Source of the DNA: Theocolax elegans
Taxonomy: Eukaryota; Arthropoda; Insecta; Hymenoptera; Cerocephalidae
NCBI GenBank assembly: GCA_026168455.1
Contig: CM047430.1
Coordinates: 19,983,583 to 20,047,582, forward strand
Direction: 5' to 3'
Length of the DNA stretch: 64,000 bases
The translations under genes and the position numbers were made by a program. Positions 22,690 to 33,145 of the stretch are shown here, piece by piece (position 1 is the first letter of the stretch; each line of letters begins with the position of its first letter). A model generated the notes under the pieces. It had not been told where the DNA came from and ran no database searches. It worked only from the letters and a program-made list of their open reading frames with translations.

Positions 22690-23209
22690 TACAAAAGTTG
22701 ATTAGTAGCTGTAAGTATGAAAAAATTCTATTAAAAAATAATATATTGTATACCGCGAATATTAAACGCGTTTTTCTAGAAAACTCAATTTTTCGAGTTT
22801 CCAAATTGGCGCCACTGATTACTCAGCGAGTTTTGAAGCTATTGAAAAAAAAATATATACCATTTTAAAGGAAATTTTATTAGCTAATCGACAAACCTAA
22901 AGGATTTTGTTTTAAAAAATTATTTAATAACTCTTCTGCAATAATAAAAAAAAATTTTTATGAATTTTTTTTCAAAAGTCCGCCATTTTTTCAAACTTTT
23001 TTTTGACATTTCAAATTTAGGTAAGTGGATGAGGAATTGGTATAATAATGTCAAAAAACTTTGTTTCTTATGTTTCAGAATGACACAGCAACAACGAAAC
23101 ATGGCGCCAATTGAGACCAAAAAAAATATATATTTACCTTGAATTTGATTACGTGGCTCACCTAATTAACATTATGTATATATCAATATTTTTTATGTTT
23201 TTACAAACT
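22690..23209. other. AT-rich remainder of the TTAA element
   Basis: No gene. Parts of 22,880-23,115 (ACAAACCTAAAGG..., TTTGTTTCTTATG..., CATGGCGCCAA) resemble, in inverted orientation, the sequence at 31,890-31,990 near the element's right end. This suggests subterminal inverted repeats. Confidence 0.4.
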
Positions 23210-24006
23210 TGTAACGGTTTTGCTATTTTTAATAACAATAAATAAAATAATAATAATTCAGAACCGTTAAAATAATAGTCTCATTTACACGATCGGCCGC
23301 TCAGTAATAATACGACTATAATAAGCCGTATAGGCGGAGGCGGCGGTAATCTTCACTTAGCGAAACGCGAGGAAAAGGGGTAAACAACTAAATAAGCAAT
23401 AATGCAATATTAATAATAACTAAAATAAATATATTCAGAAAATGTAATACAGGCGCGTCGCAGCGCGCGAAACGCAGGTCGATGTATACGCGAGGAATAA
23501 AGAGAGAAAGAGAGAGAGAGAGAGACTACAAGACTGGCACTTACAGTGCGTGAGCCGCGATCGATGAATAAACCACCAGGCGAAGTCTGCGTAGTCGCTA
23601 CCCTTTAGCTTCCTGGGCTGCGTCGTCGCCAAACAAACTAATGTAACTTCACTGGATCACCAGCACAGCACCAGGATCACAAGCACGGGGCGATCAAAAT
23701 ATGGAGAGACCAAATCACAAGGTTTCTCACGACAGTTCAAATTAATCACACGACGGTTGAATTTAATCTCTCGGCGGTTGAGATTAGTCTCTCGACGGTT
23801 GAGTTTAGTCTAAGTGCTCTCGCACTTACGAACCGAAAACTCTCTCTCTCTTTCCCTACTTTTACCTTTACGAAGGTCCGCGAAAATCGCCGAAAATCGT
23901 CGAACGGCGACCTGTAACATCTGTAAAGATTAATACACAGGCTAGACAGAGAGAGAGAATGTAACGAGTAATGTAATATAATCAAATATTACATTGATTC
24001 GTTACA
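23210..24006 (-). repeat. 3' LTR of the nested Ty3/gypsy element
   Basis: In sense (minus) direction it starts TGTAACGAATCAATG at 24,006 and ends CCGTTACA at 23,210, giving TG...CA ends and a short inverted TGTAAC/GTTACA terminus, 797 bp. It is preceded by a polypurine tract. No second copy of this LTR was found at the other end of the element, so the identification rests on terminal dinucleotides, PPT and position after the coding region. Confidence 0.75.
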
Positions 24007-24018
24007 CTCCCCCCTTCC
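24007..24018 (-). promoter_or_regulatory. Polypurine tract
   Basis: Sense sequence GGAAGGGGGGAG immediately before the LTR start TGTAAC. This is the expected plus-strand primer for reverse transcription of an LTR element. Confidence 0.75.
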
Positions 24019-24220
24019 AGACGCTGGGTAGCCGAAGACGTACCAGCTCTGCATTTCTACTCTCTCTCTAGGCCAGAAGACAAAATGAAAAAGATAATTA
24101 ACATAAATAATATTTATAAATAAATAAAATAAAGTCCAGTATAGATTTTTCTCTCTTTATTGTACATGTTAGGTAATGCATAGAACAAGAATCATAAAAA
24201 AAATAAATGTATAAAAAAAA

Positions 24221-24991
24221 TTATTGGCGTGGTCGCTCATAGGTGCCATGGTTGACCCGATTCGGGCATTCGCGTCCACGTGCTACACCTGGCAACCCAC
24301 AGACGTAGCACTTGCGACTACGCACTGTTTTGCCCTCTGCCTGAGCTTTCCGAGCTAACACCGCATCGAGCCGCTGCTGAAGGCAGACCGCCTGTCGTTC
24401 CTTCTGTCGTCGGAACGTCGCCAGTGCTTCCTCAGCTTCCTGGATTGCCGAGTCTGATCCTGCCGGTTGCTCTCCGCCAGAAGCGGGTCCTTCCGCCAGC
24501 GCCGCCCATCGCGCTTCAGCGGATCGTTTCCCCATATGGTATACTCTATTTAAGAGGGGAGCAACTCCGAGCTCTGAATCGCGTTGGAAGCGACTGATGG
24601 CTTCTCGCGCTTGCGTTTCAGCCTCGGAGAGGTCAGTCTCTTCGCGAATTCGCTGTCTCTCTGCATCATAGGCCATTTGGCAGCGTCTTCGCACCTCAAT
24701 TGATCTAGGCCAATTGCCAGACGCTTGAGTAGCGTCATCGCCAAATTTCTCGCAGAAGCGGTCGTACTCCGCTAGTACCTCCGTCTCCATCCGATGAAGT
24801 TCTCGTGAGGCTTGGCGAACTTGCTGCAATTTGGCCTCCAACTGAGTCCACCAAACTCGCAGGTCGGAAGGGCCTGATTGATCGGAGGCGCTCACCTCGA
24901 TTATCGTTTCAGGCGTTGACGTGCCTGAGCTTGACACGGCGTCTCCAGCGATATCCGCATCAATAAGCGACTTGCGCAATTCATCAGACAT
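24221..24991 (-). CDS. Third ORF of the nested gypsy element (coiled coil plus zinc knuckle)
   Basis: 256-residue intact frame between pol and the 3' LTR, where env lies in envelope-bearing elements. It has no signal peptide, membrane segment or Env-like cysteine pattern. It contains a Ser/Thr/acidic N-terminus, a helical, charged coiled-coil-like body (about residues 45-215: WWTQLEAKLQQVRQASREL and EAEEALATFRRQKERQ), and a C-terminal knuckle CYVCGLPGVARGRECPNRVNH with C-x2-C-x9-C-x5-H spacing. Directly upstream in sense is TACTAACCTGTTCCAG, a branch-point plus acceptor-like signal, suggesting expression from a spliced RNA. Function is unknown; an RNA-binding or Gag-like accessory role is an inference. 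Confidence 0.7.
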   Translation of the reverse strand: MSDELRKSLIDADIAGDAVSSSGTSTPETIIEVSASDQSGPSDLRVWWTQLEAKLQQVRQASRELHRMETEVLAEYDRFCEKFGDDATQASGNWPRSIEVRRRCQMAYDAERQRIREETDLSEAETQAREAISRFQRDSELGVAPLLNRVYHMGKRSAEARWAALAEGPASGGEQPAGSDSAIQEAEEALATFRRQKERQAVCLQQRLDAVLARKAQAEGKTVRSRKCYVCGLPGVARGRECPNRVNHGTYERPRQ

Positions 24992-24995
24992 AATT

Positions 24996-25011
24996 CTGGA
25001 ACAGGTTAGTA
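24996..25011 (-). promoter_or_regulatory. Splice-acceptor-like signal before ORF3
   Basis: Sense TACTAAC (25,005-25,011) followed immediately by CTGTTCCAG (24,996-25,004), then four bases and the ORF3 ATG. TACTAAC is the consensus branch point. The branch-to-AG distance is short, so use as a real acceptor is unproven. Confidence 0.45.
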
Positions 25012-25115
25012 AATATCAGGCCGTGTTTTATACAAATGACAGAATGAAAAAGATTATAAAAATTACAGATTCAGAGAACGGTACGCGTAAATACATCAAT
25101 CGCTCGAAGGGAATT

Positions 25116-28100
25116 TTACGGTTTTCGCGACCGAGTGCGCCGTTCGATCGTTTCTACCGGAGATACGGGCCTGTTCTTCACCCCTTTCGGTCTTCCGCGC
25201 CTATTTCCCGTCGTCGAAGGATTCGCGTGTACATTAGCGTTCGCCTTCAATCGCTCGTTAGAAGGGGCACGGTCAACCGCGGTCATACGACTAACAACTA
25301 CCCGAATTTTGCGCGGCCTACCTCGCTTACGCAGTGCGTTCGCGCTCACAGGATCATTATCGTTGGACTCGTCGCTAGCTCTTCGCTCTGCGTTTAATCC
25401 CTCGCTGCCCCTCGTCGCATCCTCTCGATTTAATCTACTCTCCACAGATACGTCCGTCTGGTCTTCGTAGAATGGCTTAATATCACTGATGTGGCATTTA
25501 CCTGCTTCTTTTCCATCATTGTCGATGAGCTCTACCACGTTTGAGCCGAGTAACGCCGAAACAATAAAAGGTCCGATGTACTTCGGAGCTAGCTTAGCAG
25601 CTATGCCTTGGGCAGCGGACGAAAGTATACGATTTCGCTTAGAAACTTTTTGTCCCACGGCAAATTGTACATCGCGGCGTTTTGAATTATAATATTCGGC
25701 CTGACGGGCTTGTGCGCATGTCGCTCGTTCAGCAGCTTGAGCTTGCAGTTCTGGCAACGTTTGCATACGCTGTTGCCAATTTTGAACAGCTGCTGCGGCT
25801 TCGCTGTCGGCGACGGCTTGATCTTCTGTTTTCCGCAAGCTTTTCGGCGGAACGGGGTTTCTTCCCATATTTAGGAAAGCAGGACTTGCGCCGGTAGAAT
25901 CTTGCACGGCGGTATTATACGCGAACATGAGCTCAGAGATGTGAGTGTCCCATGTTTTATGATTCGCCTCGATAAACGAAGTAATCATCGTTTTTATCGT
26001 GCGATTAACGCGTTCTACGGGATTCGCCTGTGCATGGTAAGGCGGAATCGTAGTATGAACCACGCCGTGTTCAGCTAAGAATTGCTCCATAGCAGCATTC
26101 TTAAACTCCGTGCCATTGTCGGAATGAAAAACATCAGGCACGCCGAAACGCATGAAAACGCGCTCATTCAGCTCACGCCGAATGGTTTGCGAGTCCGCTT
26201 TCCGTATTGGGATGCACTCGATCCAACGAGTGAACAAGTCCATGAATATTAAAAGATATTCAAATCCATGTGGAGAACGCGGAAACGGTCCCATTATATC
26301 ACCTGCAACAATTTCCCATGGACGCGAAATAACACGTTTTCCCATGAAACCTGCAGGAGCCTGCTGTGGCACTTTACATTGCTGGCAAGTCGAGCAATTC
26401 CGCACAAATTCGGCGATATCTTTAAGCATCGTAGGCCAATAATAGTATCGCGCTATCCGCTGATACGTTTTGTTTCGGCCAAGATGTCCAGCAGTTGGCT
26501 CATCATGATTCTCGCAGAGAACTTGTTGACGTTTCTCCTGCGGTACCGCCAGTTTCCAAGCGTCTTCGTCTTCGAAATAGTCATCTATGGAAGGGTCAGG
26601 CTTATAATGATATAATCTACCTCCAAGCACCTTCCAGTCTTGGTATTTTTCCGGATTTCCGCTGACATTCGCAAGTTTTTGCGTATACCACTCATCTTGT
26701 GTATTGTACGGCAAACTTACGACAGCGATGTCGCAATCCGAGTCGTCTTCGAATGCACGAGAGAGGGCATCAGGCACGACATTAAGAGATCCTTTGCGGT
26801 GCTCGATCTCATAATCATAGCTTTGGAGCTTAAGTGCCCAACGCGCTAAGCGTCCAGTAGGGTTACGCAAGTTACACAGCCATTTTAAACTGCTATGGTC
26901 TGTTATAACCTTAAAGCGATAACCTTCTACATATGAGCGGAATTTTTCCACGGCCCATAATACAGCTAAGCACTCTCGTTCGGTAACCGAGTAGTTACGT
27001 TCCGCCGCGTTTCACGTACGACTGGCGAAACTAAGTACTCGCTCTTCTCCGTCGATAGTTTGCGTTAAAACCGCTCCTAAGCCAGTGTCGCTAGCGTCAG
27101 TCTGAATAACGAACTGATGCTTGAAAGATGGCCGATGGAGGATAGGCGCAGATGCTATCAACGCTTTGATTTGTTCAAAAGCGAACTGTTGTTCCTCGCC
27201 CCACTCAAATTTAACATTTTTCTTTGTTAACTTGGTAAGCGGTTCCGCAAGCGTAGCAAAATCCTCTAGAAATTTTCTATTCCATGAAGCCATGCCGAGG
27301 AAAGAGCGTAGCTTTTTGAGGTTAGTTGGCGCGGGATAATCCACGATCGGCGCTATCTTGTCCGGATCAGGGCGAAATCCATCGCGATTCACCAATACGC
27401 CAAGGTATTTAACCTCACTGCGGCAAAATTCGCTTTTATCACGGTTAATTGTAAGTCCGGCGTCGGCAAGCCGCTTTAGGACATGCTCAAGCCATTTGAG
27501 ATGCTCTTCGAATGTCTCGGTGACGATAATAACGTCATCGAGATACGAAAATGCGTACGGTTCCAATTCAGGGCCTATCACCCTATCAATGAGTTGCTGG
27601 AACGTAGCGGGCCCCCCCGCCACGCCGTACGGCATACGAGTAAACTCATATAAGCCTAAGCCAGGCACCGTGAAAGCCGTCAGATGTTCCGATCCCTTTT
27701 TCATCGGAATCTGATGGTATGCGCTGCTTAAATCCAGCGTGCTTATGTAGCGTGCCCTTTGAAGTTTACGCAAAATAATCTCCATATAGGGAAGCGGATA
27801 AGCGCAGGTCTTCGAGACGGAATTGAGCTTTCGGTAGTCGATGCAGAATCTATAGGTACCGTTAGATTTCCGCACCATGACTACTGGGCTCGACCACTCG
27901 CTCGTTGACGGGCGAATTATCCCCGCGTCAAGCATCTGTTGCACTTGAGCGTGCATCTCTTGCTCGATCTTCTGAGACACCGGATAATAGCGCTGTTTGA
28001 TGGGACGCGAACCGCCCACATCAATTTCATGTTCAGCTAAGTTAGTACAGCCTAGCTTTGCATTCGGAGCAGTCAAACGCTTTTCCAACAACTCATTGAG

Positions 28101-28760
28101 TTGTTTGCGTTGCGCTTCGTCAATATCTGCTAAGCCGACGGCAGCTAGCGTACATACATCGCCAATGCCGATAGCAGATACTTCAAGCTGAATTGCTTCG
28201 GCCACGTTCTCAATCACTAACTGATTTTCACGGGGCAACAAAACAGCATTAAATGCACGAATAAAGTCGGCACCGAGAATGCAGTCGGCGTCGAGATCGC
28301 TCATCACTAGTACGTCCAAGTAATGGCGTTCATTCGCTAAATCAAACGGCAGTTCCAAGCGTCCAAGGATTGGAACACTTTGACCGTTAGCGAGTCGTGC
28401 TCCTGGTCCAGTATAAGGTGTAAGCGGTTTTCCAATGGCTGACGCAATCTGCAAGCCTAAGGAATTAATAACCGTGCGAGCCGCCCCTGAATCGTACAAA
28501 GCGCGTACGCGGAATCCACCGATTCCAATCTGCAGCCACCAGCGAGTAAACTGCGGAGTTTCCTCCTCCACTGGCGTTTCAGCGCGGGAATCGCAAACAC
28601 CTTTTTCCGCTGATTGTCTGTCCACTCCGACAGGCAAAAGCGAGGGCACTTTTTCCGTTTGCGCAGGTACTGATTGTGACTTATCACCATCAGAGGTCTC
28701 ACTAATAATTGGGGCGATAGGGACCTTATCTATTCGCCACTTTTTTCGTTTCCCGAGCAC
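25116..28760 (-). pseudogene. pol: Nested Ty3/gypsy pol (PR-RT-RNase H-IN), one premature stop
   Basis: One continuous frame of about 1,214 codons interrupted only by a TGA at 27,010-27,012, within the RNase H domain (LSFASRT-stop-NAAERNYSVTE). Domains in order: protease with ALYDSGAARTVINS; RT with TCAYPLPYMEIIL, STLDLSSAYHQI, GGPATFQQL and YLDD (FSYLDDVIIV); RNase H with TDASDTGLGAVL and TDHSSLKWL; integrase HHCC zinc region (GHLGRNKTYQRIARYYYWP...CSTCQQCK), DDE core (GDIMGP, HSDNGTEFKN, NPVERVNRTIK) and a GPF-type C-terminal module (KYIGPFIV). A basic tail rich in RGRPKG-like AT-hook motifs ends it. It starts in the -1 frame relative to gag with a 31-bp overlap. Apart from the single stop it looks young. 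Confidence 0.9.
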
Positions 28761-30919
28761 TCAGGACAATCCGTCTTGATATACCCGGGCCAACCGCAGC
28801 GATAGCAGTACACACGCTCTTTGGGACCTGCTTTCTTATCGCCGTTGCGACTACGCGCGGATTTTCCATTAGTAATGGATGATTTATTTTTACCATCATC
28901 CTTCCTCTCGGTACTAGTCACGCCAGATGGCTTATCAGAAACATTCTTTGCTCCTTTCGGCGCACCTGGTTTATGGAAATTACGCGCGGTTTGACCTTTC
29001 TTATTGGCGGAATTCGCAAACGAATTCGCATATTTACTAAATCTCTCATCTAGCATCTTCTCTAAGAGTTTGGCCAAATTTTCCATCGTAGGTTCTGCGA
29101 TACTCGCTACTTTTACCGTAGCATCATCGCTAGCAGCTTTTCCGCCCTTCTTACCTCTGGCATCTAGCTGCTTATAAGCCGCAGAAGGAAGAACGCTCTT
29201 TTCTGGCGGCGGAGGCGCGGGAAAATTCCGCTCTTCCTCGATAAGCTCTTCCGCCTGACGAGCTAGCTGCACAAGCCTATCGACGCTTGTAACTTTTTCT
29301 TTCGGAACTAACTTCCGAACAGACGGCAACATGTTAGCATACAACATGTCTAGCTGAAACTGCGTACTTGGAGGCGCATCCATTCTGCTAAATATAGTTA
29401 GCAAGCAGAAAATGTAATCGCGAGCAGGCTCTTCTCTACCCTGCTTGCGTGCTTGCGCTTCCGCCATTAAGCGCTGCTGAAAGTTCTGCTCAACGCCATA
29501 ACATCGTCGAGCAGCATTGCAAAAATCAGCCCAAGTATTCCAATCTTTCCGCGATTGGCGCTACCAATGTAGCGCTACGCCAGTTAACAGCTCCGAGAAA
29601 GCATTCAGTAAATCCGCGTCGGAAATATGCGCTAACTTGCGACATTCTTCTACGCGCTGAATAAATTCCTCGATGCTTTCGCGTTTTTCGCCGGAAAACT
29701 TAATATTCCACTGGCGAACTGTGCGACCTACGTCATGTGACTGTATAGGCGCTCTAGTCGACATATTCGACAAGATTTGCGTAAGTTGATCGCTTGTAAC
29801 TACAGGCACATTTTCCCCCCTTCCAGACTCTTGCCAATCCGCAGAAGCTGGCAGAGACGAGAAATTTGACGTAGGAGTCGGAAAATTTAACGCGTTTGCG
29901 TTTAAACGCGATCCAAGCGACTTTTCCGTTTGCATGTGTAATACCGCTTGAGGTGCTTCAGGATGCTTATTCGTTTCAAAATAATTTAAATTAAAAGTAT
30001 CTTGAAAATTAACACTTTTGCGATTTTTCCGCTGCTTTTCCGCCGCAATTGACGTTTGCGTCGGAAGCTGCGTACTCGTCGCAAAATCCGCTAATTGCTG
30101 CCTTAGATAATTCAACTCCTTCTCTTGTTGAAAGGCAAGCGATTGCGTTCTACTCAACTCCAGGGCTAAACCCCTTGGAGCGTTGTAGACTACGCCATTA
30201 GCTAATGCACATAAAACGATATCATTATCTATTTTATTATTTTCTTTTGAAGAAAATACCGTATTTGGTATCGCACCTCTTGATTGTAAATGCGTACTCG
30301 CTGCTTGCGTCGTCGAGTACGTAGTTGTAGTAGCGGTCGTTATCATCGCGGTCGAAATGGTAGGAATTGGCCTTACCGGTATGGTTGTGTTAAGCGTTTT
30401 TATCGAAGTCAATTCAAAATTTGATTTACAATTATTTTCGGCGGTGTTTTCCGCCGCGTTTTCCGCAAGGTTCCCCGCGATATTTCCCGCGTTAACCTCA
30501 CTATGCTGCGATTCCGCATCGGAATCGGCAGGTTGATCGTCATTTGACTTCGAGCTATTGGCAAGCGGAGAGAATCCGCTCTCATCCGCTCGATTAAGAT
30601 TTTCAAATTGTCTGTGCGCAATCTGTACTTGCGCTTCTTCGCTAAATTTCGCATGTTTCAAAACGGTGCAGAGTCTTTGTTCACGACGAGTCCGCGAAAC
30701 TAAATCATCGTCACTAGTTGACTGGACGAAATCCGCGGCTGTATAATCGCCGCGTAAACGCCTATATAACCTGTCTACACGTACAAAGGGCGTACCGTCG
30801 CGCGTCAATTCTAGCTGATCAAGTACAGAATCGAATTGATCGCTTGTTAGATTCAAAATCCATCCTTGGATCTCGACTCCGTACGTTTGATCGAAATCAC
30901 ACTCGTTCATACACGCCAC
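28730..30919 (-). pseudogene. gag: Nested Ty3/gypsy gag with one premature stop
   Basis: Frame of about 730 codons from ATG at 30,919 to TAG at 28,730, interrupted by a single TAG at 29,561 within the capsid-like region (VALHW-stop-RQSRKDW). The N-terminal 330 residues are low complexity (Asn/Thr/Ser). The capsid-like segment includes WNIKFSGEKRESIEEFIQRVEEC and RDYIFCLLTIFSRM; the C-terminal nucleocapsid has one zinc knuckle CYRCGWPGYIKTDCPEC. The product would form the particle and bind RNA. The last 31 bases overlap pol, with a slippery heptamer. Confidence 0.85.
28748..28754 (-). promoter_or_regulatory. GGGAAAC -1 ribosomal frameshift site
   Basis: In gag frame the codons read TCG GGA AAC GAA; shifting back one base gives GGG AAA CGA, which is exactly the pol frame. 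GGGAAAC fits the X-XXY-YYZ rule and lies in the 31-bp gag/pol overlap. Confidence 0.75.
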
Positions 30920-31904
30920 TTTGAATTATAAAAATTAAATAAAATTTAAATTTTAGGCCTTATTGGCAAAATAAATTCTCACAATTAAAAAAATTTATCG
31001 AACAAATTACAAAATAATTGCAAATCCCTATCAAATTATATGCAAATTCGCTTAAATTTAACAAAAAAACAACTAATTTGTGAAAAAAAACAAAATATTA
31101 CAAATCTGCAACTTGTTAAAATAAATTTTCCAATTGTTTACAAAAAATAGAATAAAATTGAATTAACAAATATAATATTCAAAGTTTAAAAGAATTTAAA
31201 GACAAATTGTTTAAAGATAATAATTATTTAAAAAAAAAAACAAAATTTTAAATTGCGAAGAAACGCTATTAAATTATTTTAATAATTTATAATAACAGCA
31301 AAAAAAAATTAAATTGAATTCAAATTTAAAAAAATAAATTAATTTACTTTATTTGCGCACACGCTTACATACACATACATACATGTACCGCGATACGCTA
31401 CAATACTTATATTTACCGCGTAAATCACACACACACTTACACGCACGCACGCGAAATAGACTAACTCAACCTAAATTGCGATTATACAGTTTACGAGAAA
31501 TTATTAGAAAAGCAATAATGATATTTTCTGCGGTGTCGCTAATAATTATTTAAATAAACAAATAAATAATAAAAGAAGCACGAAATAATTAATTAATTCG
31601 CGATACGCTAAAATTAAATCGAAAAGGAAAATCGATTTACAATTCGAATAATATAAGATTCAAAAGAATAATTTCGAAATGTATAGAAAGTACAATATTC
31701 GAATATTATTCGCAGCGTAAACACCGCGAATCACCGCGAAACGTAAACAATGCGCTCGCTCGCTCTCGAAATGCTCGAAATAAAATCTCTTAATTTAACA
31801 CGTCTATTGAAAATTGAAAATTTTTAAATATTAGAAATTTAATTTTTAGACTATTATTTATAACTATTACGCGTAACGCTAATGACCATGCACGTTGGGC
31901 GCCA
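30920..31904 (-). other. 5' leader of the nested gypsy element, possible primer binding site
   Basis: About 985 bp of AT-rich untranslated leader with no supported gene. At 31,887-31,904 the sense strand reads TGGCGCCCAACGTGCATG, which looks like a primer binding site (TGGCGCCCAA type). The 5' LTR expected just upstream is absent. Because a similar ATGGCGCCAA occurs at 23,103 within the host TTAA element, the PBS reading is tentative. Confidence 0.4.
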
Positions 31905-32023
31905 TATACCTATAAGAAACAACGTAAATAAAATTTCAAATAAAAATATTGAATAGTTTCTTTTAAAAAAATTCCTAAAGTTTGTCTTCATTTTTCGCGA
32001 TCTATATGAGGATACCCCCTTAA

Positions 32024-32403
32024 ATGGTCAGAAGAAACAGAAAAGGCATTTGAGACATTACGCATTAGTTTATGCGAAAAACCAGTATTAATTTTTCCAA
32101 ATTTCGAAATTACTTTCAATCTAACGACCGACGCTTCGGGCTATGCGATTGCTGGAGTCTTAAGTCAAGGTGAGATAGGAAAAGATCAACCCGTTGCGTA
32201 TGTCTCTCGAGTTCTTTCGGATATTGAAAAACGTTGGGACCATATTTATTTGGACGAAAATTTTATCTTATAACAGATCATAAACTACTGGTATGGTTAC
32301 AAACGCACAAGGACCCGAACTCAGAACTATGCTCGCGGAGTACGATTTCGAAATTAAATACAGACCGGGTCGCCTAAATATAGCAGACGCACTGTCTAGA
32401 AAC
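32024..32403 (+). pseudogene. pol: Errantivirus-like pol resumes: RNase H
   Basis: Continuation of the split pol: KWSEETEKAFETLRISL, then LTTDASGYAIAGVLSQG (RNase H Asp), PVAYVSRVLSDIEKRW. A frameshift near 32,265 precedes ITDHKLLVWL and EIKYRPGRLNIADALSRN in other frames. About 20 residues that normally lie between YYRRFI and KW are missing, so the interruption by the TTAA element is not a clean insertion into an intact gene. Confidence 0.8.
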
Positions 32404-32413
32404 CCCATAGAAG

Positions 32414-33121
32414 GTGATGAGCGCGAGAGTGAAGGCGGGTCGCCAGGTAGGCCAGCGATATTTTGACGCGATAGAGGCTCTACGCCCGCAAAGGGGAAGA
32501 AAAAACGAGACGCGAGCGAACGAACAATCACCGGACCGTGAAGAAGGAACTCACGACGATACGGAGGCGGAAACTTTCGAGCCGGAACCCCTCGTTCACT
32601 CGGAAAATGCGCGGTTACGCTTACACGAAGATCTTAATCATGTTAATGAATCATTACTTGAAAACGATCCGCAATTCAGTCCTGATCAAATAAACGAAGA
32701 GACGTCGATCTATGAAGAACAATTTAATCAAATTAACGATAAACAAGTAATTATTACATGCAGAGAAAAATTATTTATGCGTAAGGACAATTATACGTAT
32801 TTTGTTACTACAACAGGAGAACCATGCGACGATGGGGCTTCGCAATTAAAACTACAGAATAAATTACCAAAATTCAAGGAAATGCAAGTTAGAATACCAG
32901 TTTTGATAAATGTAAATACAACAATTCATATAGCATTACCGATACGAACAGAATCGTTAATCGGGCTAAGTGGAATTAATAATAACCTAAATTTGTTATG
33001 CGAAAATCTATATTTAACTTTAGATACAACACAAATAAAATCAATAAGCATAGCGAAAACCGATAGAATTGAAAATTTAGAGTGGGAATTAGTTTTAGAA
33101 AAACTAAAAGGAGTTTTTTAG
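32414..33121 (+). pseudogene. pol: Errantivirus-like pol: RNase H-integrase linker
   Basis: 235-codon open piece bridging RNase H and integrase. An acidic, low-complexity first half (EEGTHDDTEAETFEPEP) is followed by a more folded-looking part (KQVIITCREKLFMRKDNYTYF..., IENLEWELVLEKLKGVF). No catalytic motif. It corresponds in position to the connection region of errantivirus pol and ends at a TAG two dozen bases before the integrase frame. Confidence 0.55.
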
Positions 33122-33145
33122 CCAAGGCACGGTAAAATTAATTGA

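Larger units (their letters stand above)
22057..32019. mobile_element. TTAA-flanked DNA transposon carrying a nested gypsy element
   Basis: The left end at 22,057 reads GGGGGTATCCTCGTATAGATC and the right end is its near-exact inverse (ATCTATATGAGGATACCCCC, ending 32,019). Each is flanked by TTAA (22,053-22,056 and 32,020-32,023), the target duplication of piggyBac- and Kolobok-type transposons. It sits inside the errantivirus-like pol gene, which resumes at 32,024. Own sequence remains at 22,057-23,209, including a decayed transposase C-terminus, and at about 31,905-32,019. The rest is a Ty3/gypsy element inserted later. Confidence 0.75.

Noticed and set aside
23100..23115. Primer binding site at CATGGCGCCAATTG
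   Set aside because: It lies outside the gypsy element, beyond its 3' LTR; probably a subterminal repeat of the TTAA transposon, which also weakens the PBS call at 31,887.
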